A stretch of 34,534 bases of DNA, from NCBI GenBank assembly GCA_964620605.1, contig CAZUHQ010000027.1, positions 1 through 34,534 of the forward strand, written 5' to 3'. The notes below the pieces were generated by a model. It worked only from the letters and a program-made list of their open reading frames with translations, was not told where the DNA came from and searched no databases. Shown here in pieces: positions 25,018 to 32,775 of this stretch (position 1 is its first letter; each line of letters begins with the position of its first letter). This DNA comes from Thalassotalea_E sp964620605. Its GTDB lineage: Bacteria; Pseudomonadota; Gammaproteobacteria; Enterobacterales; Alteromonadaceae. The position numbers and the translations under genes are program-made.

Positions 25018-25416
25018 ATGCTGCAAGCCATTTGTAATTGCGGGCGCATTGCCGAAGTAAGACACCAGAAAAACGGGTCTAACTTGGCATACACCTACTG
25101 CAAAGTATGTAAAACAGGTGCGCGCTCCCTAGCCAATTCTGAGCTAGTGAAAGCGGCAGCACAGGAGGATATCGGCGAATTCGGGGAATTTCCGAATAAA
25201 ACCACGCCTGACGCGAAATCTAATGCCACTGGTGACTGGGTGCCTGATTCAGAAACTACCCCCGAAGCGCTAGAAGAAAATTCGGAAAATTCAGAAAATG
25301 AAACCGAGAGAAAAACCAGTAAGGGTAAGGGTTTTTTCGGTTTTGTTTTGGGTGGCTTGGCCGTGTGCGGTTTAAGTGTGTTTGGTTATAACGTTGTCAA
25401 AAATAAACGAGGGTAA
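25018..25416 (+). CDS. zinc-ribbon membrane protein
   Basis: This 132-residue protein has an N-terminal metal site (CNC near residue 6 and CKVC near residue 28, CxC...CxxC). A glutamate- and serine-rich linker with repeated NSE follows, then one C-terminal transmembrane helix (about residues 107-126) ending in basic residues. A strong GGAGGG ribosome site is present. The layout suggests a cytoplasmic or capsid-facing domain anchored in the phage membrane. It starts four bases after the previous gene. Confidence 0.6.
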   Translation: MLQAICNCGRIAEVRHQKNGSNLAYTYCKVCKTGARSLANSELVKAAAQEDIGEFGEFPNKTTPDAKSNATGDWVPDSETTPEALEENSENSENETERKTSKGKGFFGFVLGGLAVCGLSVFGYNVVKNKRG

Positions 25417-25424
25417 TTCAGAAC

Positions 25425-25997
25425 ATGACCAATAAAAACGAGCAGTTAAGCCGTGGTGAAGTGCGGTTAAATTCAGAATCTACACACGCCCAAAGTTTAG
25501 AAAACATTACGGAACATTCAGAACTGCAAACGGATAGCTATCCCGCGTATGACGCGGAAAATTCAGAACTTGACGCAATGCTAAGAGAATCAACCACCAC
25601 TAAGGCAGAAACTCGCGAAGCTGAACGCGAAGAAAAAGCCAAAGAGGTTCCGTTGATCTCTGATGAAGACGCTTGCAATTATGCCTTAATGGGTTTGGGT
25701 GAATTGCAAAATGAGCTCCAAAAACATACTGGCCGGCAAGTCGAATTCGGGCAAAAAACAGCAATGTTGTTTTCCATGTTGTGCGCGCCAGTCATTCAAA
25801 AGTACGGGCGTAACCTAATGCAGCTTAAAGGTGACAATATCGACCTAGACAGTTATACCCCTGAAATGATGGCTGCTGGTGGTTTGGCTGTGGTAGCGGG
25901 GTCGGCGTGGTTCAGTCTTAAGGATGCGCCGCCGTTGCCAGAAGATGAACAAACCAGTGACGCAGAAAGCGGGGATAAGCATGGCAATCAATCCTAA
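25425..25997 (+). CDS. hypothetical virion or assembly protein, 190 aa
   Basis: This 190-residue protein has an acidic, disordered N-terminal half with repeated NSE/HSE. A helical domain follows (residues 80-150, starting near LISDEDACNYALMGLGELQ), with a weakly hydrophobic helix near residues 149-162 (AAGGLAVVAGSAWF). It overlaps the ATPase start by 17 bases, implying coupled translation and a role in assembly or packaging. No named family recognised. Confidence 0.6.
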   Translation: MTNKNEQLSRGEVRLNSESTHAQSLENITEHSELQTDSYPAYDAENSELDAMLRESTTTKAETREAEREEKAKEVPLISDEDACNYALMGLGELQNELQKHTGRQVEFGQKTAMLFSMLCAPVIQKYGRNLMQLKGDNIDLDSYTPEMMAAGGLAVVAGSAWFSLKDAPPLPEDEQTSDAESGDKHGNQS

Positions 25998-26798
25998 TAA
26001 TGCCCGTAAGGCAAAACATGCCGCGATAGCGATGATAACAGGTGGCGGCAAAGGAATTGCACTTAATAATTTAGACGTGATCGACAAACGCCACCCTGTC
26101 ATGATTTTTGACCCATACAGCGAACATGACAAAATCGCAGGACGTAAGGTTTTTGCTTATAAAACAAAGCGTGGTCTGTGTATTGCGTTTATGAAAGCGT
26201 GGCGATCAGGTAAGCCGTTTGCTCTGGCGTATCGCCCAAAGTTGATGCTACTGACGACAAAGCCGCTAGGGATGAATTAAAAGCACATGCTCACTGGTTT
26301 GGTCGCTTAGTGTGGGATGCCCCAGACGGTAATCGTATCTTACAAGTGGTACTGGAGGAATACGGCCAGTATTGCGATAGCGCTGCAAGCGATGATTCGA
26401 TAATCGGTAAAATCTGGCAAGGTGGTCGTAAGTTTGGGCTGCGTGGTGTCGTTATCTTTCAGCGCTCAGCCAACATTGCGAAAAATGTTTGGGAGAACTC
26501 ACCACGTAAAATCATTGGTGTGCAAGGCGGTAAAAATGACCGCGAACGCGTCATAAAAGAGCTTAATTGCACCTATGAAGATGTTAACGACTTAGGTTAT
26601 CGCAATGAAGCCTTAGAGATGCACCATAGCGGCTTTGATGAATACGTTAAAACGAAAGTGCATTATCTTGATAGCAAATCATCAGGACACTTTGAAAAAG
26701 TCGCGTGTTATGTACCTCAAAACAAGGCACTTAGACAGAAATGGAACGATAAACAGCGCGAAATCGCTAAAAATGGAGGGTATCGCATAGCGGCTTAA
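25981..26798 (+). CDS. packaging ATPase, split by a -1 frameshift
   Basis: A P-loop ATPase of the type that pumps DNA into membrane-containing capsids (PM2 P9-like). Frame one starts at ATG 25981 with the Walker A-like ITGGGKGIAL near residue 20 and ends at TAA 26280. The second part is open in the -1 frame, carries a Walker B-like VVLEEYGQY and ends at 26798. The overlap includes the heptamer C CCA AAG at 26235-26241, in correct phase for -1 slippage. Slippage would give about 272 residues. A simple mutation or sequence error is the alternative. Confidence 0.7.
26235..26241 (+). promoter_or_regulatory. candidate -1 slippery site CCCAAAG
   Basis: The heptamer fits X XXY YYZ in the reading frame (CCA AAG becoming CCC AAA). 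After the slip the protein continues VDATDDKAARDELKAHA into the Walker B half. I could not draw a strong stimulatory stem-loop downstream. Confidence 0.5.
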
Positions 26799-26830
26799 AC
26801 CACACTTTTAAAATTCCGAATAAAACCAGT

Positions 26831-26856
26831 AAAACCGCCAATCACGGCGGTTTTTT
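26831..26856 (+). terminator. terminator after the ATPase gene
   Basis: AAAACCGCC (26831-26839) pairs with GGCGGTTTT (26846-26854), followed by T. It separates the early/middle operon from the capsid operon. Confidence 0.9.
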
Positions 26857-26877
26857 ATTGCCAGATTTTTAAATTTT

Positions 26878-26923
26878 CAATTCTGAATTGTTTCTGAATT
26901 GTGCTTGCATCAATTCTGAATCG
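26878..26923. promoter_or_regulatory. cluster of 13-bp operator-like palindromes
   Basis: CAATTCTGAATTG at 26878-26890 is a perfect palindrome around a central T. A half copy follows (TTCTGAATTG from 26892), and a near copy CAATTCTGAATCG lies at 26911-26923. They sit after the ATPase terminator and about 80-120 bases before the first capsid-operon gene, where an activator or repressor of late genes would bind. A hairpin CTCG...CGAG at 26953-26969 lies downstream. Confidence 0.55.
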
Positions 26924-27001
26924 TTTGATTTAGTAATAAGCGATTTTAATTGCTCGGCTTGATGTCGAGTGCCAATAACTGTCGAGAGGACATTAATAAA
27001 C

Positions 27002-27157
27002 ATGAGTGTACAAAGAGAAATTCAATCAGGTGTGCAAAACCCAACACGTAAACAAGCGTGGTCGGTTGTGGGCATTATGCTGTTATCAGCGACCACTAGC
27101 GCATTAACGCCAGTCGTTATTGCACAAGTTAAAAAACTAGTTAAGCGAGGTAAATAA
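27002..27157 (+). CDS. small phage membrane protein, 51 aa
   Basis: This 51-residue protein has one transmembrane helix (about residues 19-40, WSVVGIMLLSATTSALTPVV) and basic ends. The ATG at 27002 follows GAGAGGACAT; an upstream GTG at 26969 is unlikely. It lies just before the major capsid gene, a common place for membrane proteins of this phage type. Confidence 0.6.
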   Translation: MSVQREIQSGVQNPTRKQAWSVVGIMLLSATTSALTPVVIAQVKKLVKRGK

Positions 27158-27158
27158 C

Positions 27159-28019
27159 ATGGCGTTAAATGCTTTGCTTATTCAAAACATGGTCGGGCGT
27201 TACTTTCCAGTAACCCGAACTTACGTGCCAACGTCGGCAATTATCAAAGGTTCGCCGGGGCATTTCACTCTAGATACGGGTATGACCATTGGTGAATTTG
27301 ATTTTATTGTTACAGGTACGACTAACGCCGAAGCGGAGCATATCCACTTTGACGTGAAATTAAACAATGAATCTATCATTGAATTAAATGGTGCTGAAGT
27401 GCATAAGTTCATGCGTGATTATCATGGCCGTAAAGTACAAGCCGGACGTTTTACTATTCCTTTGGCCGATATGCTTTATCGCACAAAAGAGGGAATTCAA
27501 TCAGCCGAGCTGGTAACGCTGCCTAGTGATCGCTTAATTATCCATGTGAAATTCGGCACTGAAATTGTGGGCACACCAGGTATTGAATTGCGTTTACGTG
27601 AGACACCGTCGCAACCAGTGCGTTACTTTGTGCCGCGTATTTTTTCTAGCTCGTTTGACTTGCTTTCAAGTGGCCGTAATAAATGGAAGTTTCCACGCTT
27701 TGGCGTTGATAAATTCATTCGTCGTATCCACTTTCAAATGGCAGGCATTAACGCTGTGAATATTTTTCAATCCGACAAGGTTCAGAATGAGATGAAGCTT
27801 GCAGATAATAACTATGACTTGGAAAATATCGGCAAGAAAACCCCGCAAGCTAATACCTTTACTGTGGATTCAACCATGTACGGCCTAGGCCTTGATGGTC
27901 TGCAAACTACCATTAACAAGCTTCAGTATGAACTTGATGTCGCTAACGCGGGCAAGGTTGATTACATGGTTGAAATGTTAGAGCAAGTCAAAGACTTACC
28001 AGTCGCGAAAAGTGCATAA
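27159..28019 (+). CDS. double-jelly-roll major capsid protein (PM2 P2-like)
   Basis: This 286-residue protein is predicted to form the trimeric capsomer of an icosahedral phage with an inner membrane. It is almost all beta pattern without hydrophobic helices. The C-terminal half (residues 180-245: IRRIHFQMAGINAVNIF, then LADNNYDLENIGK and a TFTVD strand) matches PM2 P2 as I remember it, in order and spacing, and P2 is about 269 residues. A GAGG ribosome site is present. Homology is from memory and needs a profile or structure search. Confidence 0.78.
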   Translation: MALNALLIQNMVGRYFPVTRTYVPTSAIIKGSPGHFTLDTGMTIGEFDFIVTGTTNAEAEHIHFDVKLNNESIIELNGAEVHKFMRDYHGRKVQAGRFTIPLADMLYRTKEGIQSAELVTLPSDRLIIHVKFGTEIVGTPGIELRLRETPSQPVRYFVPRIFSSSFDLLSSGRNKWKFPRFGVDKFIRRIHFQMAGINAVNIFQSDKVQNEMKLADNNYDLENIGKKTPQANTFTVDSTMYGLGLDGLQTTINKLQYELDVANAGKVDYMVEMLEQVKDLPVAKSA

Positions 28020-28028
28020 GGGGGCGTA

Positions 28029-28214
28029 ATGAGTGGTTTTGCTGAAAGTTTAGAAAGCTTAGGCGGTGATTTGTTTGGTCAAATCAGCGAGCTGGGCGGT
28101 AAGTATTTGGATAAAGAAACTGAAAAGTGGCGCGCTAAATACATGAGAAACCCAACCGAATCTATTCAGCCACAGACTGCCATGCCACCCCGTCTAATCC
28201 AACTAAAGGTGTGA
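28029..28214 (+). CDS. small phage protein, possibly the first half of a split gene
   Basis: This 61-residue frame has a strong GGGGG ribosome site. Residues 1-50 are amphipathic helix (MSGFAESLESLGGDLFGQ and so on). It ends by TGA overlapping a GTG in another frame (GTGTGA at 28209-28214). The next frame holds a proline-rich linker and a membrane helix, so either two coupled genes are present or one gene has a -1 shift, for example in the C run at 28188-28191 or at AAACCCA 28148-28154. Confidence 0.5.
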   Translation: MSGFAESLESLGGDLFGQISELGGKYLDKETEKWRAKYMRNPTESIQPQTAMPPRLIQLKV

Positions 28215-28363
28215 ACGCCAATGGTGAAACCATGGTGCAGCACACCAACGAATCGGCGCAGGCTCAATCTGTGCCGCTTTGGAAAGATAGGAATGTGCAA
28301 ATTGTGGGCGGCTCTTTGTTGGCGGTATTAGTGCTAGGTATTGCTTATAGAGCCGTCAAATAA
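28211..28363 (+). CDS. small membrane protein overlapping the previous gene
   Basis: Starting from GTG 28211 this gives 50 residues: a polar N-terminus, then a transmembrane helix (about residues 30-46, IVGGSLLAVLVLGIAYRA). The start is uncertain; ATG 28232 is also in frame. The frame is open back to 28139 and may instead be the C-terminal part of the preceding gene. Unassigned function, probably a virion membrane protein. Confidence 0.45.
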   Translation: MNANGETMVQHTNESAQAQSVPLWKDRNVQIVGGSLLAVLVLGIAYRAVK

Positions 28364-28372
28364 GGGGGTGGT

Positions 28373-28582
28373 ATGGGCAATCTAGGGCTTGGCTCTTTAC
28401 AGAGTTTAACTGGCGGTGGCGCACTGTCCGATTCGGGCGGTGCAAGCGCTGACGGTGATAACTATTTCGATAATGGATCGTTTGGTTATCGTAATAATCA
28501 AGGTAGCAGTACAGGCACGGTGTTAGCCGTTGGTTTGGGGTTGTTTGTTGTAGGTTTTGTGATCGCTAAGGCGGTGAAGTAA
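28373..28582 (+). CDS. small membrane protein, 69 aa
   Basis: This 69-residue protein has a glycine- and serine-rich N-terminus and one C-terminal transmembrane helix (about residues 47-67, TGTVLAVGLGLFVVGFVIA). It has a strong GGGGGTGGT ribosome site and a one-base TAATG overlap with the next gene. It is probably a minor protein of the virion membrane. Confidence 0.6.
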   Translation: MGNLGLGSLQSLTGGGALSDSGGASADGDNYFDNGSFGYRNNQGSSTGTVLAVGLGLFVVGFVIAKAVK

Positions 28583-29391
28583 TGGGGATATTTAGTAAAA
28601 AATCAAAGCGTACAACCAATAATATTGATAACCGTACCGTCTATGACATGTCAGGCTCAACCTTTGATAACAGTGTTGATAGTTCGGTAACGGATAATAG
28701 CTATACCGATAACTCAGTCAATTTTGAAGATAATAGCTACACCGATAATTCACAGAACTTTGAAGACAATAGTTATCTTGATAGCTCAATAGCAATCGAC
28801 GGTGAGTATGCGAACAATTCGGGCAGCATACAAATCACTGATGGCGGCGCATTTGAAGTTGTAGGTAACGCGGTATCTGACTTGGTGTATATGGGTGACA
28901 GAGCCTTTCAAATGGGGGAAGTGTCACTTGATACGTTAGGTAAAACTGCAAATTTGGCCTTAGAAAAGTCAAGTGCTAATCAGGAGCTGATGAAAGATTT
29001 GGCAACGGGGGCATTAAGTAAGTATCAGGATATAGCCAATCGTGCTTACGGGGCTATTGAAGGTACTGTAGGTATGACGCTCTCAACGGTGGATACTGCG
29101 GTCGATAACTACATGACTCAGACTGCTGTTAATCAGCAGCTTATGAGTGATGCAACGCGTTTGGCGCTTGAAGATGTTTCGGAAAATTCCAATAAAGGGA
29201 TTGAGGCTATTAGAAAGGCCAATACCGATTCGTTAGCAACAACGCAAAAGCTCATGACGACAATCAGCCAGAACGGTAATGACTTACTGATTGACGCGGT
29301 GGTGAATATTGCGAAATGGGGTGGTGTCGGTTTGGGGTCTATGGCGTTGATGTACGGTGTGGTCAAAATAATTAAATCAGGGGGCAAATAG
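28582..29391 (+). CDS. repeat-rich virion protein with C-terminal membrane anchor
   Basis: In this 269-residue protein, residues 16-75 consist of imperfect repeats of about 5 and 12 residues built on DNS (for example SYTDNSVNFEDN), rich in asparagine, aspartate and serine, possibly a short beta-solenoid. A long helical middle (100-235) follows, then a transmembrane helix near residues 243-262 (WGGVGLGSMALMYGVVKII). Probably a membrane-anchored virion protein, a vertex or penetration component. It overlaps the next start by one base. Confidence 0.6.
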   Translation: MGIFSKKSKRTTNNIDNRTVYDMSGSTFDNSVDSSVTDNSYTDNSVNFEDNSYTDNSQNFEDNSYLDSSIAIDGEYANNSGSIQITDGGAFEVVGNAVSDLVYMGDRAFQMGEVSLDTLGKTANLALEKSSANQELMKDLATGALSKYQDIANRAYGAIEGTVGMTLSTVDTAVDNYMTQTAVNQQLMSDATRLALEDVSENSNKGIEAIRKANTDSLATTQKLMTTISQNGNDLLIDAVVNIAKWGGVGLGSMALMYGVVKIIKSGGK

Positions 29392-30026
29392 TGGAAATCA
29401 TCCCAGCGGGTGGGAGATTGGATATACCAGCGGATATTTACTTTAATGTATTTTCCGCTAACCATCCTTTCACCATTTCATCTAAAAATGAGGGGTAAAA
29501 TAAAGCCACAGTGCGTGGCGGTTTCTCCTATAACACAAGCCGATTTTCAATTATCACTATTCATAATGATGGTAATGATAATTTGCAAATTGACTATGAA
29601 ATGAATGGTCTTGAAGCGACCATGGGGTCAAATTCGGGTGTTGAGATTGTCAACAATCCAACGATTCAAAAAATCATTGATCCGATTGATTTTGAAGCGA
29701 ATGTCACCTTTAACGAGGGGACAGTTCACGTAATCACGCCAACGCAAATTGCCGATAAAAGCGATGTGACAGTTAACGCAAAAGTGAGTGGCAAAATTGC
29801 AGATGCAAACCCGAATCGCAAAGCGCTGTTAATTCAAGTGCTAAGTGAAAGTAAAACTGAATTGCGTATCGGCTCGGATAATGTATCAGCAACACGTGGA
29901 ATTTATGTGGCGGGTTCAAAAGCTGCTCCGGCGGTAATTCCAATTGAAACTACGGCAGAAATTCACGCGTTTAACGATACCGATGGTGTACAAGCGGTGT
30001 TGTCAGTGACGGAGGTACTTAAATGA
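29391..30026 (+). pseudogene. beta-rich virion protein gene with in-frame stop
   Basis: GTG at 29391 starts a frame that meets TAA at 29496-29498 after 35 codons and continues in the same frame (NKATVRGGFSYN) to 30026. Both parts have similar short beta-strand composition and join without loss, so they look like one protein of about 210 residues. The second part alone would need GTG 29511, whose AGGGG is about 15 bases away. Possible readings are a nonsense mutation, stop-codon readthrough, or a sequence error. It is probably a spike or capsid-associated protein, by position. Confidence 0.5.
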
Positions 30027-30676
30027 TTAATGTCATGATGTCGAGTGACAGCGCTGCTGATGTGCAATCAATTATTGATGCGGTCAATGCGAAAGCGGTT
30101 GAAACTCAGACGCACATAACCACTAAAAACACTGAAACCAAAGCTTTGGTGCAAACCGAAAATGATGCAACCCAGCAAACACTTTCAAACATTACAACGG
30201 GCGACGATTTAAACGCTAACACTGTCAATGTTAACAATCATACATCGACGAAAATCGACGAAGTAAAAGCGCATGTTACAAGCGAAGTTGGTGGTATTTC
30301 GGTAGATTCGGATTATGCAGCTAAGGCTAATTTTGTTGATGGCTCTAATACGAGTGATGTGTACGGGAGTGCAATCAAAAAAATAGGGGTAAGTTCGGTA
30401 GTATTAACAACTATATATCAAAGAAATGGTTCTGGGGTTTTGGAGTTTTTACGTTGCGTTCGTGACCATATTGTCGAGGTATGGCTCGATGGAAAAAAAG
30501 TAGTCCATAAAAACGTAAGAGCTGCAAACTCAAGTGGAGAGGATTTGGTTTCTGCAACGGTTTCTGGTGTTTACCAGCCCATCCCGTACAAACAAAGGAT
30601 TGAAATTAAGGCTTATCGAGTCACTTACGATGGCTCTAACGTTGAAATTACCGATTATATAACAGGGGTTGCGTAA
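30023..30676 (+). CDS. spike-like protein with N-terminal coiled coil
   Basis: In this 217-residue protein, residues 10-90 are helical with repeated threonine-asparagine-rich heptads (THITTKNTETKALVQTEND), suiting a trimeric stalk. Residues 110-217 are beta-rich, suiting a receptor-binding head. It starts by ATGA overlap with the previous gene. The role as host-binding spike is inferred from architecture and position. Confidence 0.5.
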   Translation: MINVMMSSDSAADVQSIIDAVNAKAVETQTHITTKNTETKALVQTENDATQQTLSNITTGDDLNANTVNVNNHTSTKIDEVKAHVTSEVGGISVDSDYAAKANFVDGSNTSDVYGSAIKKIGVSSVVLTTIYQRNGSGVLEFLRCVRDHIVEVWLDGKKVVHKNVRAANSSGEDLVSATVSGVYQPIPYKQRIEIKAYRVTYDGSNVEITDYITGVA

Positions 30677-31014
30677 TGGCTGAATTTAATCCAGAAATAC
30701 ATGAAAAAATACCCGGGGGTTTTTGTCTTAAACCTGCGCTTGTTGTTATTCGTGAGATATCAGCAGAAACGTTTCGAAATCGCTTTGATTTTGAAGAACG
30801 GGTATTAATTGAGTCATCAGTTAGTCCGCGCATTAAAACGTTTAAAAATGATTTAGCAGCAAAGACAAAGCCAGTTAAGTTGGATTCGCCAAAAATCGCG
30901 GCTGCTATCGCCTTGCTTGAAAGTGAGAATTGCTTAATTCCGCTTGAGGGTGAAACCATGGCAGAGCGAAAAGCGCGTTTAGTTGCTGATGGCACGCAAG
31001 AGGAGGTGCTTTAG
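30676..31014 (+). CDS. hypothetical phage protein, 112 aa
   Basis: This 112-residue soluble, mixed-charge protein has a helical C-terminus ending EETL-like (GTQEEVL). It has a TAATG overlap with the spike-like gene and a TAGTG overlap with the next. It might be an accessory or chaperone of the spike, as small genes after fibre genes often are. No family recognised. Confidence 0.5.
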   Translation: MAEFNPEIHEKIPGGFCLKPALVVIREISAETFRNRFDFEERVLIESSVSPRIKTFKNDLAAKTKPVKLDSPKIAAAIALLESENCLIPLEGETMAERKARLVADGTQEEVL

Positions 31015-31538
31015 TGAAAACTAAGCACCTTTTAATTTTAACTACTGTCGTGATGACAGCAGGAGTTTATTTTTACATGAACAAACCTAAGAACGTCAGA
31101 AATAACAATCCGCTGAACATGAAAGAGTCAGCCGATTGGAAAGGTGAGCGCAAGCTCGACTTAGACAAAACCTTTGAAGAATTTGAAAGCCCAGAATACG
31201 GCTTTCGGGCGGGTTATATCAACTTGTTGCAATATCTTGAGCGTGGCTTAAACACGGTTGAGAGTATTATCTCGACTTGGGCGCCAAGTCCACAGCGTGA
31301 TGGTGACGACCACAACGACACTGACGAGTATATCGAATATGTCGCCGATAAAATGGCTATTTCTGAATTTCAGGAAATTACGCATAACGACTTAGCCGAA
31401 CTGATGCTGCATATGTCTAATTTTGAGGGGGCAAAAGGTCACTTTACCATCGAGCAAGCGCACCAAGGTATTCGACTTGCTCAGCAAGAAAGTTTTGTGA
31501 TTGCACGACTTGACCGTTTAGGGGGTGTGTATGTTTAA
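31014..31538 (+). CDS. muramidase-like structural peptidoglycan hydrolase
   Basis: This 174-residue protein has an N-terminal membrane helix (residues 5-22). The domain that follows carries NVRNNNPLNM near residue 28 and WKGE, FESPEYGFRAGYINLLQYL and WAPSPQRDGDDHNDTDEYI near residues 85-105, a pattern common in phage lysozyme-like structural proteins. It would open the cell wall during entry or exit. GTG start at 31014 with GAGG upstream. Catalytic residues were not pinned down. Confidence 0.7.
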   Translation: MKTKHLLILTTVVMTAGVYFYMNKPKNVRNNNPLNMKESADWKGERKLDLDKTFEEFESPEYGFRAGYINLLQYLERGLNTVESIISTWAPSPQRDGDDHNDTDEYIEYVADKMAISEFQEITHNDLAELMLHMSNFEGAKGHFTIEQAHQGIRLAQQESFVIARLDRLGGVYV

Positions 31539-31632
31539 GAAATTGGGGCAAGCTGTTGCCATTGGTATTGCAGTTTCCGTTGCGCTTTATCAGCTTAAAA
31601 AGCACACCAAAGGAGTGATTGACGATGAATAA
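31531..31632 (+). CDS. tiny membrane protein, 33 aa
   Basis: This ATG-started frame with a strong GGGGG ribosome site overlaps the ends of both neighbours. It encodes 33 residues with one hydrophobic helix (AVAIGIAVSVALY) between basic ends. Tight overlaps with both flanking genes support it as a real gene, too small for most gene finders. Likely a virion membrane peptide. Confidence 0.6.
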   Translation: MFKKLGQAVAIGIAVSVALYQLKKHTKGVIDDE

Positions 31633-31945
31633 TTTTCTAGATTCAAAAGTCGGTATGGTGGTCGCTATTGCGGTTTGTGGTGTAGGTGTAGCTTATCTCC
31701 TAGAACGTAAAGCAGCTCAGGTGGCTAACGCGGTTAGTCCAACTAATCCTGATAATGTATTTGCTGAGGGTGTTGATAACGTAGGTGCAAGCCTAACAGG
31801 TGATAAAAACTTTAAGCTTGGCGCTTGGATTTATGACCAAATCCACGGAACAACACAAGAACAGCTAGAGGCTGAGCAAGTTAGGCAAAAGTCGCAAGTC
31901 ATCAATAATGTTTGGGCGGGATTGCCTGAGCCGGAGGTAATGTGA
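31625..31945 (+). CDS. phage membrane protein, 106 aa
   Basis: This 106-residue protein has one transmembrane helix near the start (about residues 8-25, GMVVAIAVCGVGVAYLLE) and a polar helical tail. AAGGAG lies 10 bases upstream of ATG 31625; TTG 31619 is an alternative. It overlaps the previous gene by eight bases and the next by one. No family recognised. Confidence 0.6.
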   Translation: MNNFLDSKVGMVVAIAVCGVGVAYLLERKAAQVANAVSPTNPDNVFAEGVDNVGASLTGDKNFKLGAWIYDQIHGTTQEQLEAEQVRQKSQVINNVWAGLPEPEVM

Positions 31946-32322
31946 TGTCTACGGCTGCATTGTTAGATAACCCTCATTTTATTGGTGATGTGGTGGCCTT
32001 ATGGCTGCCAGATGGCCGAGAAATGAAGTTAAAAGAAAATTTCTTGTACGTTGATAAATACGGTGTTGAATGGCAAGCACCTATTAACTCTATTGTTGAT
32101 GGTGCCAGTATTCCGCGCTTTTTCTGGCGTTACATCGGCTCGCCGTTTGTGGGTAAGTATCGACGAGCAAGTGTTATTCACGATGTTTATTGTAAAACCA
32201 AATCACGCCCACATGAGCGAGTGCATAAAGTGTTTAAAGAAATGATGCTTGCTGATGGTGTTGACGAATTCGACGCGCATCAAATGTATCTAGCGGTAAA
32301 AGTTGGGGGTCCTACATGGTAA
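31945..32322 (+). CDS. DUF1353 phage protein
   Basis: This 125-residue protein has the DUF1353 signature: INSIVDGASIPRFFWRYIG near residue 46, a downstream YRRASVIHDVYC near residue 72, and a final helical segment. The family occurs in many phages and its conserved histidine-aspartate pair suggests a hydrolase-like site, but the function is unproven. GGAGG lies 7 bases upstream of ATG 31945. It overlaps the next gene by seven bases. Confidence 0.8.
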   Translation: MSTAALLDNPHFIGDVVALWLPDGREMKLKENFLYVDKYGVEWQAPINSIVDGASIPRFFWRYIGSPFVGKYRRASVIHDVYCKTKSRPHERVHKVFKEMMLADGVDEFDAHQMYLAVKVGGPTW

Positions 32323-32585
32323 AAACAACCTTTATCGAAAAAATACTGTCGTTTGTGTTGGTGATTATTGCCGTTTTGGTGATGCAAGGTTGTGCAAGTA
32401 ATTATCAGTTTGGTGATGTTACGCGTAAAGTGAATAATCTATCGAATAACTACTGCACCGCAACCACGCCAGAGATGAAAGCCGCGCTCAAGGTGACATT
32501 AAATAGCTTAGGTGTGCATATTGGCGTTGATTACTGTACTGCTTATACAATAACAAATGTCGTTGTCGGTGGTGGTCATGAGTGA
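32316..32585 (+). CDS. small phage lipoprotein
   Basis: This 89-residue protein has a signal sequence and lipobox ending VMQGC near residue 26. The short mature part has two further cysteines (NNYCTAT and VDYCTAY) that could form a disulphide in the periplasm. It overlaps the following membrane protein. The pair might act as an outer/inner membrane lysis pair of the Rz1/Rz kind, by position only. Confidence 0.55.
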   Translation: MVKTTFIEKILSFVLVIIAVLVMQGCASNYQFGDVTRKVNNLSNNYCTATTPEMKAALKVTLNSLGVHIGVDYCTAYTITNVVVGGGHE

Positions 32586-32775
32586 TTTTGCAAAAAGTAT
32601 TGTGATAATGTTGCTCACAATCATTGTTAGCCATATAGCAACAGTAGCCACCTTAAGTGCTGACAGCGAAAACATAAAAATCACATTGGAAAAGCTTGAT
32701 AAAAAAATAGAAAAATTCGATGAACGACAACGGGAAACCGAGATACAAGTCGCCACGTTATTAGCCGCTAATTAA
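32578..32775 (+). CDS. membrane protein with coiled-coil tail
   Basis: This 65-residue protein starts at ATG 32578, overlapping the lipoprotein by eight bases. An N-terminal transmembrane helix (about residues 6-25) is followed by a charged coiled coil (ENIKITLEKLDKKIEKFDE). Such a layout fits a small holin or inner-membrane spanin. It is the last gene before the capsid-operon terminator. Confidence 0.55.
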   Translation: MSDFAKSIVIMLLTIIVSHIATVATLSADSENIKITLEKLDKKIEKFDERQRETEIQVATLLAAN

